Below are positions 35,048 to 42,278 of a stretch of DNA of 64,000 nt, one piece after another. The stretch comes from Pseudomonas fluorescens. GTDB lineage: Bacteria > Pseudomonadota > Gammaproteobacteria > Pseudomonadales > Pseudomonadaceae. The notes beneath the pieces were generated by a model. The model was not told the DNA's origin. It was given only the letters and a program-made list of their open reading frames with translations, and ran no database searches. Location: NCBI RefSeq assembly GCF_001307155.1, contig NZ_CP012830.1:1240001-1304000 (forward strand). The letters are read 5' to 3'. Within the stretch, counting starts at the first letter, position 1; each line of letters starts with the position of its first letter. A program made the position numbers and the translations under genes.

Positions 35048-35902
35048 ATGCGCAGGTCTGCTGTATTTCTTTTGGTATCCATGCTGACAGCGTGCGGGAC
35101 TGGGCTGCCCGTCGAGAAAACGAAAGCAGTGGAGAACGTAGCCTCCGCAAATGGGCACGCCCCACTGAACATGGATGGTTATACCGCCAGCAAACTGGAT
35201 GCCCTGCTCAAAGAACGCTCAGCGATCAATCCCGAAGACATAGGGCAGATGAACAATCTGATTTCACGGGAGTTTTTGGGACGGCCCTATTCCGCGAACA
35301 GGTTGCAGGGCTCTGCTACCACGCCGGAAGCATTGGTCGTCGACTTCAGGGGCCTGGACTGTTTCACCTATCTGGATTACGTCGAAGCGCTGAGAAAGTC
35401 CAACAATGAAGCGGACTTCTTCAAAAACCTCATTCAGACGCGTTATGTGAACGGCAATCTCGATTACCTGCATCGCCGGCACTTCTTCACCGACTGGTCA
35501 CAGGCCGAGCAAAAACTGGCCGACGACGTCACCGCGCAAATCAGCCCTCATGCGGTAACCGTGGTTAAGCGCCTCAATCGAAAAGCCGATGGCAGCGCTT
35601 ACTTGCCGGGCGTGCCCATGACCGAGCGCACGATTACCTATATCCCCAGCGCGTTTGTTAACGACCATGTGATCAGCCGTTTGCAGACTGGCGATTACGT
35701 TGGCATCTACACCCAACTCGCCGGCCTCGACGTTACCCATACCGGGTTCTTTATCAACAAGGACGAAGGGCCCGTGCTGCGTAATGCCTCTTCGAAGAAA
35801 AAGAACCGGGAAGTCGTAGACTCTCCCTTCAAGGACTACATCGCGAAGACCCCGGGGATCGTGGTGTTACGAGCGCGGCAATCTGTGCCTGAGGTTCAAT
35901 GA
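35048..35902 (+). CDS. DUF1460 (N-acetylmuramoyl-L-alanine amidase-like) lipoprotein
   Basis: About 284 residues. Lipobox signal peptide MRRSAVFLLVSMLTAC (Cys 16). The rest matches the DUF1460/YkfC-like NlpC/P60-related fold: DFRGLDCFTYLDYVEALRKS (catalytic Cys in GLDCFTYLDYVEA) and, later, DVTHTGFFINKDEGPVLRNASS (His), then PGIVVLRAR. DUF1460 structures show an N-acetylmuramyl-L-Ala amidase active site. The ATG at 35048 is preceded by GGAAACTCGA; an ATG 12 bases upstream is also possible. Confidence 0.87.
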   Translation: MRRSAVFLLVSMLTACGTGLPVEKTKAVENVASANGHAPLNMDGYTASKLDALLKERSAINPEDIGQMNNLISREFLGRPYSANRLQGSATTPEALVVDFRGLDCFTYLDYVEALRKSNNEADFFKNLIQTRYVNGNLDYLHRRHFFTDWSQAEQKLADDVTAQISPHAVTVVKRLNRKADGSAYLPGVPMTERTITYIPSAFVNDHVISRLQTGDYVGIYTQLAGLDVTHTGFFINKDEGPVLRNASSKKKNREVVDSPFKDYIAKTPGIVVLRARQSVPEVQ

Positions 35903-35960
35903 GTTCTGGTTCGCCCGTGTTGTGCGAACCCTCTACGCGCTCAAACAGCAACAAAGCCCA

Positions 35961-36094
35961 TCTTGTGCGCAATGCTGTTCACTTAAGGAAGTCTGGAGGC
36001 CTGAGAAGTATCTGTGGCGAGGGAGCAAGCTCCCTCGCCACAACTGCGGTTGTGCCTGAAACATCGGCTTAAGTGAACAGCATTGCGTCTTGTG
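35961..36094. mobile_element. 120-bp MITE-like element with 7-bp target duplication
   Basis: Perfect 20-bp terminal inverted repeats CGCAATGCTGTTCACTTAAG (35968-35987) and its complement (36068-36087) enclose 80 bp that carry a REP palindrome (36013-36042). Direct TCTTGTG copies flank it (35961-35967, 36088-36094); removing the insert and one copy restores a terminator hairpin. No coding capacity, so it would need a transposase in trans. Confidence 0.75.
36013..36042. repeat. REP palindrome inside the MITE-like element
   Basis: 30-base near-perfect palindrome, core GGGAGCAAGCTCCC, arms TGTGGCGA/TCGCCACA. Confidence 0.85.
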
Positions 36095-36136
36095 CGGGCT
36101 TTGTTGCATCTGGGGCTTTGTCTTTCACTTACCTGT

Positions 36137-37477
36137 TCAAGGCGTGGGCGCCAATGCCAGATCGGCTCGCCCAACATTCGGTTTCTCGGCGGGACTTGCG
36201 CAGGCGACAAAATCCTCCTTGCGCAGTAGCACCAGTGCGATCAGCGATACCACACCCGTGCCGATGTAAAAGTACCAGGGCGAGGTAATGTCGCCGGTTA
36301 CCTTGATAAGCCAGGTAGAAATCAGCGGTGCGCTACCGCCAAATACCGCCACCGGAATGTTGTACGCCACCGCGATGCCGGTGGAGCGGATTCGCGTGGG
36401 CAACAACTCGCTCATCAACGCGTAAGTCGACGAGGCATACAGGCCGAACAAAATCGCCACCGTCATCAACGGATAGATAAACGAAGCCGGCGTCGCCGTG
36501 GGTGCCGATTTGAACAGCCAGTACATCGCCAAAGTGGCCAGGGTGCCGACCACCAGCAAAAACGGTTTGCGCCCGTATTTATCGGTGAACGCGCCGCCGA
36601 ACGGCATGACCACTGCGGCCGAGAGGCTGGCGACGAAGACGTAGAGCAAGGTCGTGCCGCTGTCGAACTTGAGGATGCTCGACATGTAGGTCGAGGCGAA
36701 GGTCAGCACCAGATAGAAGATCGAGCTGTGCAGGGTAATGATGAAGAACACCAGGGCAATCGCCCGTTTCCACTGCCAGACTTCTCGCAGAGGAGCTTTG
36801 GAGGTTTCCCCTGCGCGCTGCAGCGCGAGGAACTCAGGACTGTCTTCGAGCTTCAGGCGGATGTACATCGAGATCAGGCCCAGCGGCGCCGCTATCAGGA
36901 ACGGAATGCGCCAGCCCCAGGCTTGCATCAGGTCAGCGCCCATCACCCAGGTCATGCCGTTGGCCACCGCACCGCCCAGCAACAGGCCGAGCACCGCTGT
37001 CACCATCAACCAGCACGTCGCAAATCCGCGTCGCCCGGGCCCAGCGTACTCGGAGATGAAGCTGGTGATGGTGCCGATCTCGCCACCGGCCGAGAAGCCT
37101 TGCACACAGCGGATCAGCACCAGAAGAATCGGTGCTGCGATACCCAGCGTGGCATAGGTCGGCAACAGCCCGAGCAGAACGGTAGAGCCGGCCATCATCA
37201 CCAGCACCGTGATCAGGGTTTTGCGCCGACCGATCTTGTCCGCCAGCGGACCGAAGAACAGCCCCCCCAGCGGACGGATGAAAAAGCTCAAGGCAAAAGC
37301 CGCAAAACTGGCGAGCAGGCTGCTGGTCGGGTCGTCGGAGACGAAGAACGCCTTGCCGATATAGACGGCGAGAAAACCATAAACGCCGTAGTCGTACCAC
37401 TCGATCAGGTGGCCGGACGTTGCACCGATAAACGCCCGACGCCGTTGCCGGGCCGGGTTTTTCTGTTGAATGCCCAC
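36137..37477 (-). CDS. MHS-family (MFS) metabolite:H+ symporter
   Basis: 446 residues, 12 membrane helices. MHS/ProP-like signature: RRAFIGATSGHLIEWYDYGVYGFLAVYIGKAFF near the start, FFIRPLGGLFFGPLADKIGRRKTLI (loop 2-3 MFS motif) and CVQGFSAGGEIGTITSFISEYAGPGRRG. Substrates of this family are usually organic acids or betaines. I prefer the GTG at 37477 (AGGAG 8 bases upstream); an ATG at 37507 is also in frame. Lies 42 bp after the acyl-CoA ligase gene and probably imports the acid that the ligase activates (inference). Confidence 0.9.
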   Translation of the reverse strand: MGIQQKNPARQRRRAFIGATSGHLIEWYDYGVYGFLAVYIGKAFFVSDDPTSSLLASFAAFALSFFIRPLGGLFFGPLADKIGRRKTLITVLVMMAGSTVLLGLLPTYATLGIAAPILLVLIRCVQGFSAGGEIGTITSFISEYAGPGRRGFATCWLMVTAVLGLLLGGAVANGMTWVMGADLMQAWGWRIPFLIAAPLGLISMYIRLKLEDSPEFLALQRAGETSKAPLREVWQWKRAIALVFFIITLHSSIFYLVLTFASTYMSSILKFDSGTTLLYVFVASLSAAVVMPFGGAFTDKYGRKPFLLVVGTLATLAMYWLFKSAPTATPASFIYPLMTVAILFGLYASSTYALMSELLPTRIRSTGIAVAYNIPVAVFGGSAPLISTWLIKVTGDITSPWYFYIGTGVVSLIALVLLRKEDFVACASPAEKPNVGRADLALAPTP

Positions 37478-37519
37478 GAGAGGGACTCCTGTCTGATTTC
37501 TATCCATGGAAAACACAAC

Positions 37520-39061
37520 TCAAGGAACTGCAGTGCCGCTCGCGGCCTCCTTCAACCAGAGGCGCAAGTCGGTCTTGAGAATCTTGCCGTAACTGTTCTT
37601 GGGCAGCTCTGTGCGAAACACATACTTCTTTGGCTTTTTGAACGACGCCATGCGTTCGATGAACCAGGCATTGAGCAAAGACTCGTCGAGCACCCCGGCA
37701 CTGCGGGGGACGACAAACGCTACCACCGATTCCCCCCACTGCACATCCGGCTCGCCGACCACGCAGACTTCAAATACTTCAGGGTGTTGCGCCAGCACTT
37801 CCTCGACTTCCCGCGGGTACACGTTGCAGCCCCCGGAAATGATCACATCCTTGGAGCGATCGGTCAGCGTCAGATATCCCGCGCAATCAAGAAAACCGAT
37901 GTCGCCAGTCAATAGCCAGCCATCCACCAAGGTCTGGCGAGTCGCGGGCTCATTGCGCCAGTAGCCCTGCATGACGGTGGGTCCGCGCACGGCAATTTCC
38001 CCCGACTGGCCGGCTGGCAACGGCCGGTGCTCTGGGTTCAGGATCCTGATCTCCACGCACGAATGTGCCCGCCCCACGGAAGCGGCCAGCAAGGCCCAGT
38101 CGGGACGGTTGCGATCGGCAATCAGTTCTCGCGACAAGGCGCTGATCGTCATCGGGCTCTCGCCCTGACCGTAGATCTGCACCAGCCGTGCACCAAAGGT
38201 CTCGACCGCGTCTTGCAGATCCGCCAGGTACATCGGCGCGCCACCGTAGACGATGGTTTTGATCCCGTCGCCGCCATAGCCTTGGCGACGGGCCTGCTCA
38301 ACCATGCGCTTGACCATGGTCGGTGCGGCGAACAGGGTGATATTGCGCAGCCCGCTCGCCAACTCGAACAGCTCGTCGGCCTTGAAGCCACGGGATTCGG
38401 GGACCACATGGCGAGCACCGCAACGCACATGGATAAAGTTGTAGAGACCGGCGCCATGGGACATTGGGGCCGCGTAGACCACCGCGTCATCCGGGCTGAC
38501 CGGATCAACGTCGAGCGGATAACACAGCGACATGGCCGTCAGGTTGCCATGAGAGAGCATCACCCCTTTGGATCGCCCGGTGGTGCCGGAGGTGTAGAAC
38601 AGCCAGGCAAGGTGATCGGCATCACGAGAACGGGGATCTTCCAACGTCGTTACATCGACCGAAGCGCACGCCAGACTGGCCGCTGCATTCAGCTCTCGAC
38701 AGTCCTGCGGCAACGCCTCGGGCAAGAACACCTCGCCGCCATCGGTTAAAATCAGCCGGGCTTGCGCATTGTCGACGATCCAGCTGGCTTCAACAGGGTG
38801 CAGCTTGCAGTTGATCGGCACCACCACCGCGCCCACCCACCAGACGGCATAAAGCAGTTCGAGGTATTCGCAGCTGTTCTTCATGAACAGCGCCACACGG
38901 TCGCCGGGCGCAATACCGTGCTCGTTTATAAGTTGCGCTGCACGGCTACGGACACGGACGGCAAACGTGGCGTAGTCGGCGACTTGCCGCTGCCCCTCGA
39001 ACAACGCTGGACGCTCTGGCCAGCGTCGGCCGGCGTCGTTCAACCAGTTAGCAATATTCAT
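37520..39061 (-). CDS. AMP-dependent acyl-CoA synthetase/ligase
   Basis: 513 residues, ANL superfamily. Motifs: the P-loop AWLFYTSGTTGRSKGVMLSHGNLT (about 155-178), IKTIVYGGAPMY, QIYGQGESPMTI (A5-like), GWLLTGDIGFLDCAGYLTLTDRSKDVIISGGCNVYPREVEEVL and the catalytic Lys in PKNSYGKILKTDLR. Substrate not evident; sequence is in the range of medium/long-chain or aromatic acyl-CoA ligases. ATG 39061 has AGGG at 7-base spacing and overlaps the thiolase gene end. Acts with the neighbouring thiolase and transporter in an uptake-activation-cleavage route. Confidence 0.93.
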   Translation of the reverse strand: MNIANWLNDAGRRWPERPALFEGQRQVADYATFAVRVRSRAAQLINEHGIAPGDRVALFMKNSCEYLELLYAVWWVGAVVVPINCKLHPVEASWIVDNAQARLILTDGGEVFLPEALPQDCRELNAAASLACASVDVTTLEDPRSRDADHLAWLFYTSGTTGRSKGVMLSHGNLTAMSLCYPLDVDPVSPDDAVVYAAPMSHGAGLYNFIHVRCGARHVVPESRGFKADELFELASGLRNITLFAAPTMVKRMVEQARRQGYGGDGIKTIVYGGAPMYLADLQDAVETFGARLVQIYGQGESPMTISALSRELIADRNRPDWALLAASVGRAHSCVEIRILNPEHRPLPAGQSGEIAVRGPTVMQGYWRNEPATRQTLVDGWLLTGDIGFLDCAGYLTLTDRSKDVIISGGCNVYPREVEEVLAQHPEVFEVCVVGEPDVQWGESVVAFVVPRSAGVLDESLLNAWFIERMASFKKPKKYVFRTELPKNSYGKILKTDLRLWLKEAASGTAVP

Positions 39062-39063
39062 GT

Positions 39064-40242
39064 TCAAGCCCTGCGTGCCTGAAGCACCGAAGCATAGTTG
39101 GCGACCGCCATGCCGCCCATGTTGAACAACAGACCGAACTCGGGATTCGGCACAGCCAGACCGATCGGCTCGCCGGTCAACTGCCGAAAGGCCATTGCGT
39201 GCATCGACACTCCCGTGGCGCCCACCGGATGCCCCTTGGCCTTGAGCCCGCCCGACAGGTTCACCGGCAGACGTCCACCCGCCCGCACGATACCGTCATC
39301 CAGCGCCCGATGGCCCTCGCCTTTGGGCGTCAGGCCCATGGCTTCGTAGATCAGCAATTCGGCGATGGTGAAGCAGTCATGGACCTCGGCAAAGCTCAGG
39401 TCGGCCAAGGTGATATTGGCCCCGCGCAGAGCCGAATGGATCGCGCGCTGCGGGCCTTCAAACGCGAGAATGTCGCGCTGGGCAATCGGCAGGAAATCGT
39501 TGACCTGCGTCGCCGATCGAATCAGTACGTCACGACGAAACCGCCAGGCGCGCTTGGACGAGGCCAGCACAATGGCCGCAGCCCCGTCGCTGATCAGCGA
39601 GCAATCGGTCAGGCGCAACGACTCCGCCACATATGGATTGCTCTTGGACACATTGTTGCAGTGTTCGAAATCCATCACCCGGTGCATCTGCGCCAAGGGG
39701 TTGGCCATGGCATTGGAGTGGTTCTTGGTGGCGATCGCGGCCATCGATGCCATCGGGCACTGGTAGCGGTCCCGGTACTGTTGCGCGGCCAGGCCGAACA
39801 ACTGCGGAAAACTGAGCCCGGCCTCTTCGACATCGTTTTGATAACCGGCTCCGGCCAAGGCCTTGGTGACATCGGCCGTGGAGTTGGAGGTCATCTTCTC
39901 GGCGCCCACGACCAACACCAGTTCAGCTGAGCCTGAGCGGATCGCGTTGATCCCCGCATGAATCGCCGCCGAACCCGAGGCGCAGGCGTTTTCGCAACGA
40001 GTCGCGGGCTTGAAGCGCAAGCCTGGGTCGGCTTGCAGCATCAACGAGGCGGGAAAACCATCCGCAACCATGCCCGAGTTGAAATGCCCGAGGAACATCG
40101 CGTCGATGGCTGATGCGTCGATGGCGGCGTCTTCCAGGGCTTCGCGGGTGACCTGAACGATCAGGTCTTCCAATGTGGAACTGTCCAGACGGCCAAATCG
40201 AGAGTGCGCGGCAGCGACGATGGATACGGAATCATGGGGCAT
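39064..40242 (-). CDS. Thiolase family protein (acetyl-CoA acetyltransferase-like)
   Basis: 392 residues. Nucleophilic Cys in ENACASGSAAIHAGINAI (Cys near 87), the LSGGLKAKGHPVGATGVSMHAM block (His near 335) and the C-terminal NPEFGLLFNMGGMAVANYA in the position where biosynthetic thiolases have the CxG motif, a substitution usual for SCP2/sterol-carrier-like thiolases. First gene of the leftward thiolase-ligase-transporter cluster; divergent from a PAS-LuxR regulator. Confidence 0.92.
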   Translation of the reverse strand: MPHDSVSIVAAAHSRFGRLDSSTLEDLIVQVTREALEDAAIDASAIDAMFLGHFNSGMVADGFPASLMLQADPGLRFKPATRCENACASGSAAIHAGINAIRSGSAELVLVVGAEKMTSNSTADVTKALAGAGYQNDVEEAGLSFPQLFGLAAQQYRDRYQCPMASMAAIATKNHSNAMANPLAQMHRVMDFEHCNNVSKSNPYVAESLRLTDCSLISDGAAAIVLASSKRAWRFRRDVLIRSATQVNDFLPIAQRDILAFEGPQRAIHSALRGANITLADLSFAEVHDCFTIAELLIYEAMGLTPKGEGHRALDDGIVRAGGRLPVNLSGGLKAKGHPVGATGVSMHAMAFRQLTGEPIGLAVPNPEFGLLFNMGGMAVANYASVLQARRA

Positions 40243-40392
40243 GGTGATTTTCTTCTGTGCTTGGATCAGGCATTCCCTACAATGACCTACCGCCCGGATC
40301 GCTCGCTAGTTCGTACAACTACGTACATGAATAAGTAAGCGCTCTGATACAAAGCGTCGTCAGTACCGGATTTAATCGAGGCAGGATGCCCA

Positions 40393-40965
40393 ATGACCGT
40401 CTTCGCACATCAACTGAAAGACCTTGAGCGCCTGGCATTCAAGGTGTCGCCCGCCCCGCAACTCATCACCGGCAACCGCGTGATGCTCGACTGCAACGAG
40501 GCATTTCTGGAACTGTTCGGCTACCAGCGCGAAGAGCTTCTGGGTCATCTGACCCTGCTGATCTATCCCTCCCAGGCGGACTACAAAGCCATCGGCAATC
40601 GCAGCCAGACCTGGTTGCGCAACAGCCAGAGCGGCTCCTATTCCGACGAACGCTTCATGCAACACAAAAGCGGCGAAGTGTTCTGGGCCAGGTCGCACGG
40701 TTATAGCTTGACCCCCGACGATCCGTTCAAACTGATGGTCTGGCACTTCGAACGCATGGACCGGCCGCACCACGCCACGGTCAATCTCACACCCCGCGAA
40801 CGCGAAATCTCGATGCACATCGTCAATGGCCTGACCTGCAAGGAAGTGGCCAAAAAACTGGCAATTTCCCACAGAACCGTGGAAGTCCACCGCGCCCGCC
40901 TGATGAAAAAACTGCAGGCCAAGAACAGTGCTGAGCTGGTGTCGAAGATTATTTTTGTGAGTTGA
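40393..40965 (+). CDS. PAS domain LuxR-family regulator
   Basis: 190 residues. N-terminal PAS fold (about 15-110: PAPQLITGNRVMLDCNEAFLELFGYQREELLGHLTLLIYPSQADY, MQHKSGEVFWARSHGYSL), then a LuxR/FixJ-type HTH (VNLTPREREISMHIVNGLTCKEVAKKLAISHRTVEVHRARLMKKLQAKN, about 130-180). No receiver domain, so ligand, light or redox sensing through PAS is likely. Divergent from the thiolase cluster with a 150-bp shared region and therefore its probable activator. Confidence 0.9.
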   Translation: MTVFAHQLKDLERLAFKVSPAPQLITGNRVMLDCNEAFLELFGYQREELLGHLTLLIYPSQADYKAIGNRSQTWLRNSQSGSYSDERFMQHKSGEVFWARSHGYSLTPDDPFKLMVWHFERMDRPHHATVNLTPREREISMHIVNGLTCKEVAKKLAISHRTVEVHRARLMKKLQAKNSAELVSKIIFVS

Positions 40966-41065
40966 TGGGCAGGTCTTCGCCTGTTCCACCACCTGATCGG
41001 GGTCTGTTTCCGATTTCCTGCATCCAGCTAGAATCAGCTCTTTGGAGCAATGTTCGGAGCCTTAC

Positions 41066-41536
41066 ATGGAATGGCGAGAAGTGGATGCACGTGATATCGA
41101 TCTGATTTGCCGGCATCGGGAGAAAATGTTTAGAGAAGCGGGAAGTGATAACGACACGCTTCGACGCATGGCCGAACCCTTCCGGGCGTGGTTGTTACCG
41201 CGCTTGATTGATGGGTCGTACTTTGGATTTGTGTTGCTCGATGGGGGCGTGCCGATAGCGGGTATTGGCCTGATGTCTATCGATTGGCCGCCTCACCCGC
41301 TGCATCCAACCCAGGACAAACGCGGGTATGTGCTCAACGTGTACACGGAAAAAGACTACCGCCGTCGTGGTTTGGCTCGACAGATGATGGCGCTAGCAGA
41401 AAGCGCATTCCAGAAACGAAATATCGGCTACGCGATATTGCACGCAACAACGACAGGCAGACCTCTCTATAGGGACCTGGGCTGGACACAGACCAGCGAA
41501 ATGGCCAAGTCGATTGATGAGGCGGTTCCGTTGTAG
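41066..41536 (+). CDS. GNAT-family N-acetyltransferase
   Basis: 156 residues. Acetyl-CoA-binding motif A at VLNVYTEKDYRRRGLARQMMALAESAFQKR (Q/RxxGxG/A pattern RRRGLA), plus ILHATTTGRPLYRDLGWTQTSEM, typical of aminoglycoside- or amino-acid-type acetyltransferases of unknown substrate. ATG 41066 is preceded by GGAGCCTTAC. Confidence 0.9.
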   Translation: MEWREVDARDIDLICRHREKMFREAGSDNDTLRRMAEPFRAWLLPRLIDGSYFGFVLLDGGVPIAGIGLMSIDWPPHPLHPTQDKRGYVLNVYTEKDYRRRGLARQMMALAESAFQKRNIGYAILHATTTGRPLYRDLGWTQTSEMAKSIDEAVPL

Positions 41537-42039
41537 GCATTAGGCATCATTCGCGGCGCTTTCCAAGCTTGCTTCCTCGGCTACGTACCCTCGCCGAATC
41601 CCATCAGGGGCAAGGTCTGATGCATGAGGTGCTTGAGACTGGCATTGACTATAGATCATGGCAAATCACATGCCTAAGAATGCATGCAGCGCTAGAGTGC
41701 TGGAGAGGTTGGGGTCGAGCGTGAGAGGTTTGCTAAAGCGTATCTGAACATCACCAAGCGTTGGCAGGCTCATGTGTTGACGGTGTTGGTGAAGTGGGTG
41801 CTAGTGAGGGTATGGTGGGTTAGCTGAGAGGGATGCGCCGAAAATAAATCCCCTCTTCCCTGACAGGGAAGATACGCAGGTTCAGTACAAGTTGGTTGCG
41901 AGTGGAGTGGGCCATATCCTTTGTGGAGGAACTGAAACAAACCGTTTACCTAGACCTGGACGTTGAGCCCCAAGCCAGACAACCTTGATATTTCCCCCCG
42001 GCTCTCTGACTCCCTTCCTAATCAATCCAGATATCGCGT
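41537..42039. other. Gene-free stretch with a partial repeat copy
   Basis: About 500 bp. Positions 41545-41613 match the end of the ssrA-adjacent block (CATTCGCGGCGCT...CTACGTACCCT...CATCAGGGG). The rest contains a short frame (about 41709-41825, VERERFAKAYLNITKRWQAH) with no start and no recognised family. I see no intact gene. Confidence 0.5.
41545..41613. repeat. Third, partial copy of the ssrA-adjacent repeat
   Basis: About 70 bp similar to 27310-27375 and 29650-29717, imperfect. Lies at the boundary of the defence gene region. Confidence 0.6.
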
Positions 42040-42276
42040 TTAGCTGAAAAATCGAGCTCGATTCAAGATCCTCGCAATCAGAGCTTGATCACTCGTAGCC
42101 CTTTTATTCTGTTGCATCCCTACGCTCTGCGGGAACGCAAGTATTTTGCCCGAAGCTACAGACAGGTTAGGTTCAGAAGCCGCAGCGAGATGAATTGCAC
42201 TTTTCAGGTCGCTTGCGCCCGAGGGCTGCTCATCGCGAGCTTCAAAAGGAAAAGAAAGCTGGTCATCATTTTTCAC
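42040..42276 (-). CDS. Small hypothetical protein, overlapping partner of the deaminase gene
   Basis: 78 residues from GTG 42276, with AGGAG 7 bases upstream inside the end of the upstream deaminase gene; the two genes are separated by only 2 bp, so they are probably co-translated. Sequence: MKNDDQLSFPFEARDEQPSG, then SDLKSAIHLAAASEPNLSVA, then a C-terminal helix DQALIARILNRARFFS. No recognised domain. QLSFPF near the N-terminus resembles short QL-x-L-x-L-type sliding-clamp-binding motifs, which is only a hint. Atypical composition for the genome. Confidence 0.7.
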   Translation of the reverse strand: MKNDDQLSFPFEARDEQPSGASDLKSAIHLAAASEPNLSVASGKILAFPQSVGMQQNKRATSDQALIARILNRARFFS

Positions 42277-42278
42277 AG

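Larger units (their letters stand above)
35950..36106 (+). terminator. Terminator of DUF1460 gene, split by an insertion
   Basis: Left arm AACAAAGCCC (35949-35959) and right arm GGGCTTTGTT (36096-36105) would form one hairpin like the ssrA terminator, but a 120-bp element now sits in the loop. The right flank also shares GTTGCATCTGGGGCTT with the ssrA-adjacent repeats. Confidence 0.65.

Noticed and set aside
35950..36106. CRISPR-like reading of the repeated palindromes in this gap
   Set aside because: Only one REP and one pair of inverted ends; no regularly spaced direct repeats or cas genes.
41709..41825. Short frame VERERFAKAYLNITKRWQAH... as a transposase remnant
   Set aside because: No start, no recognised motif; the helical look alone is not enough.
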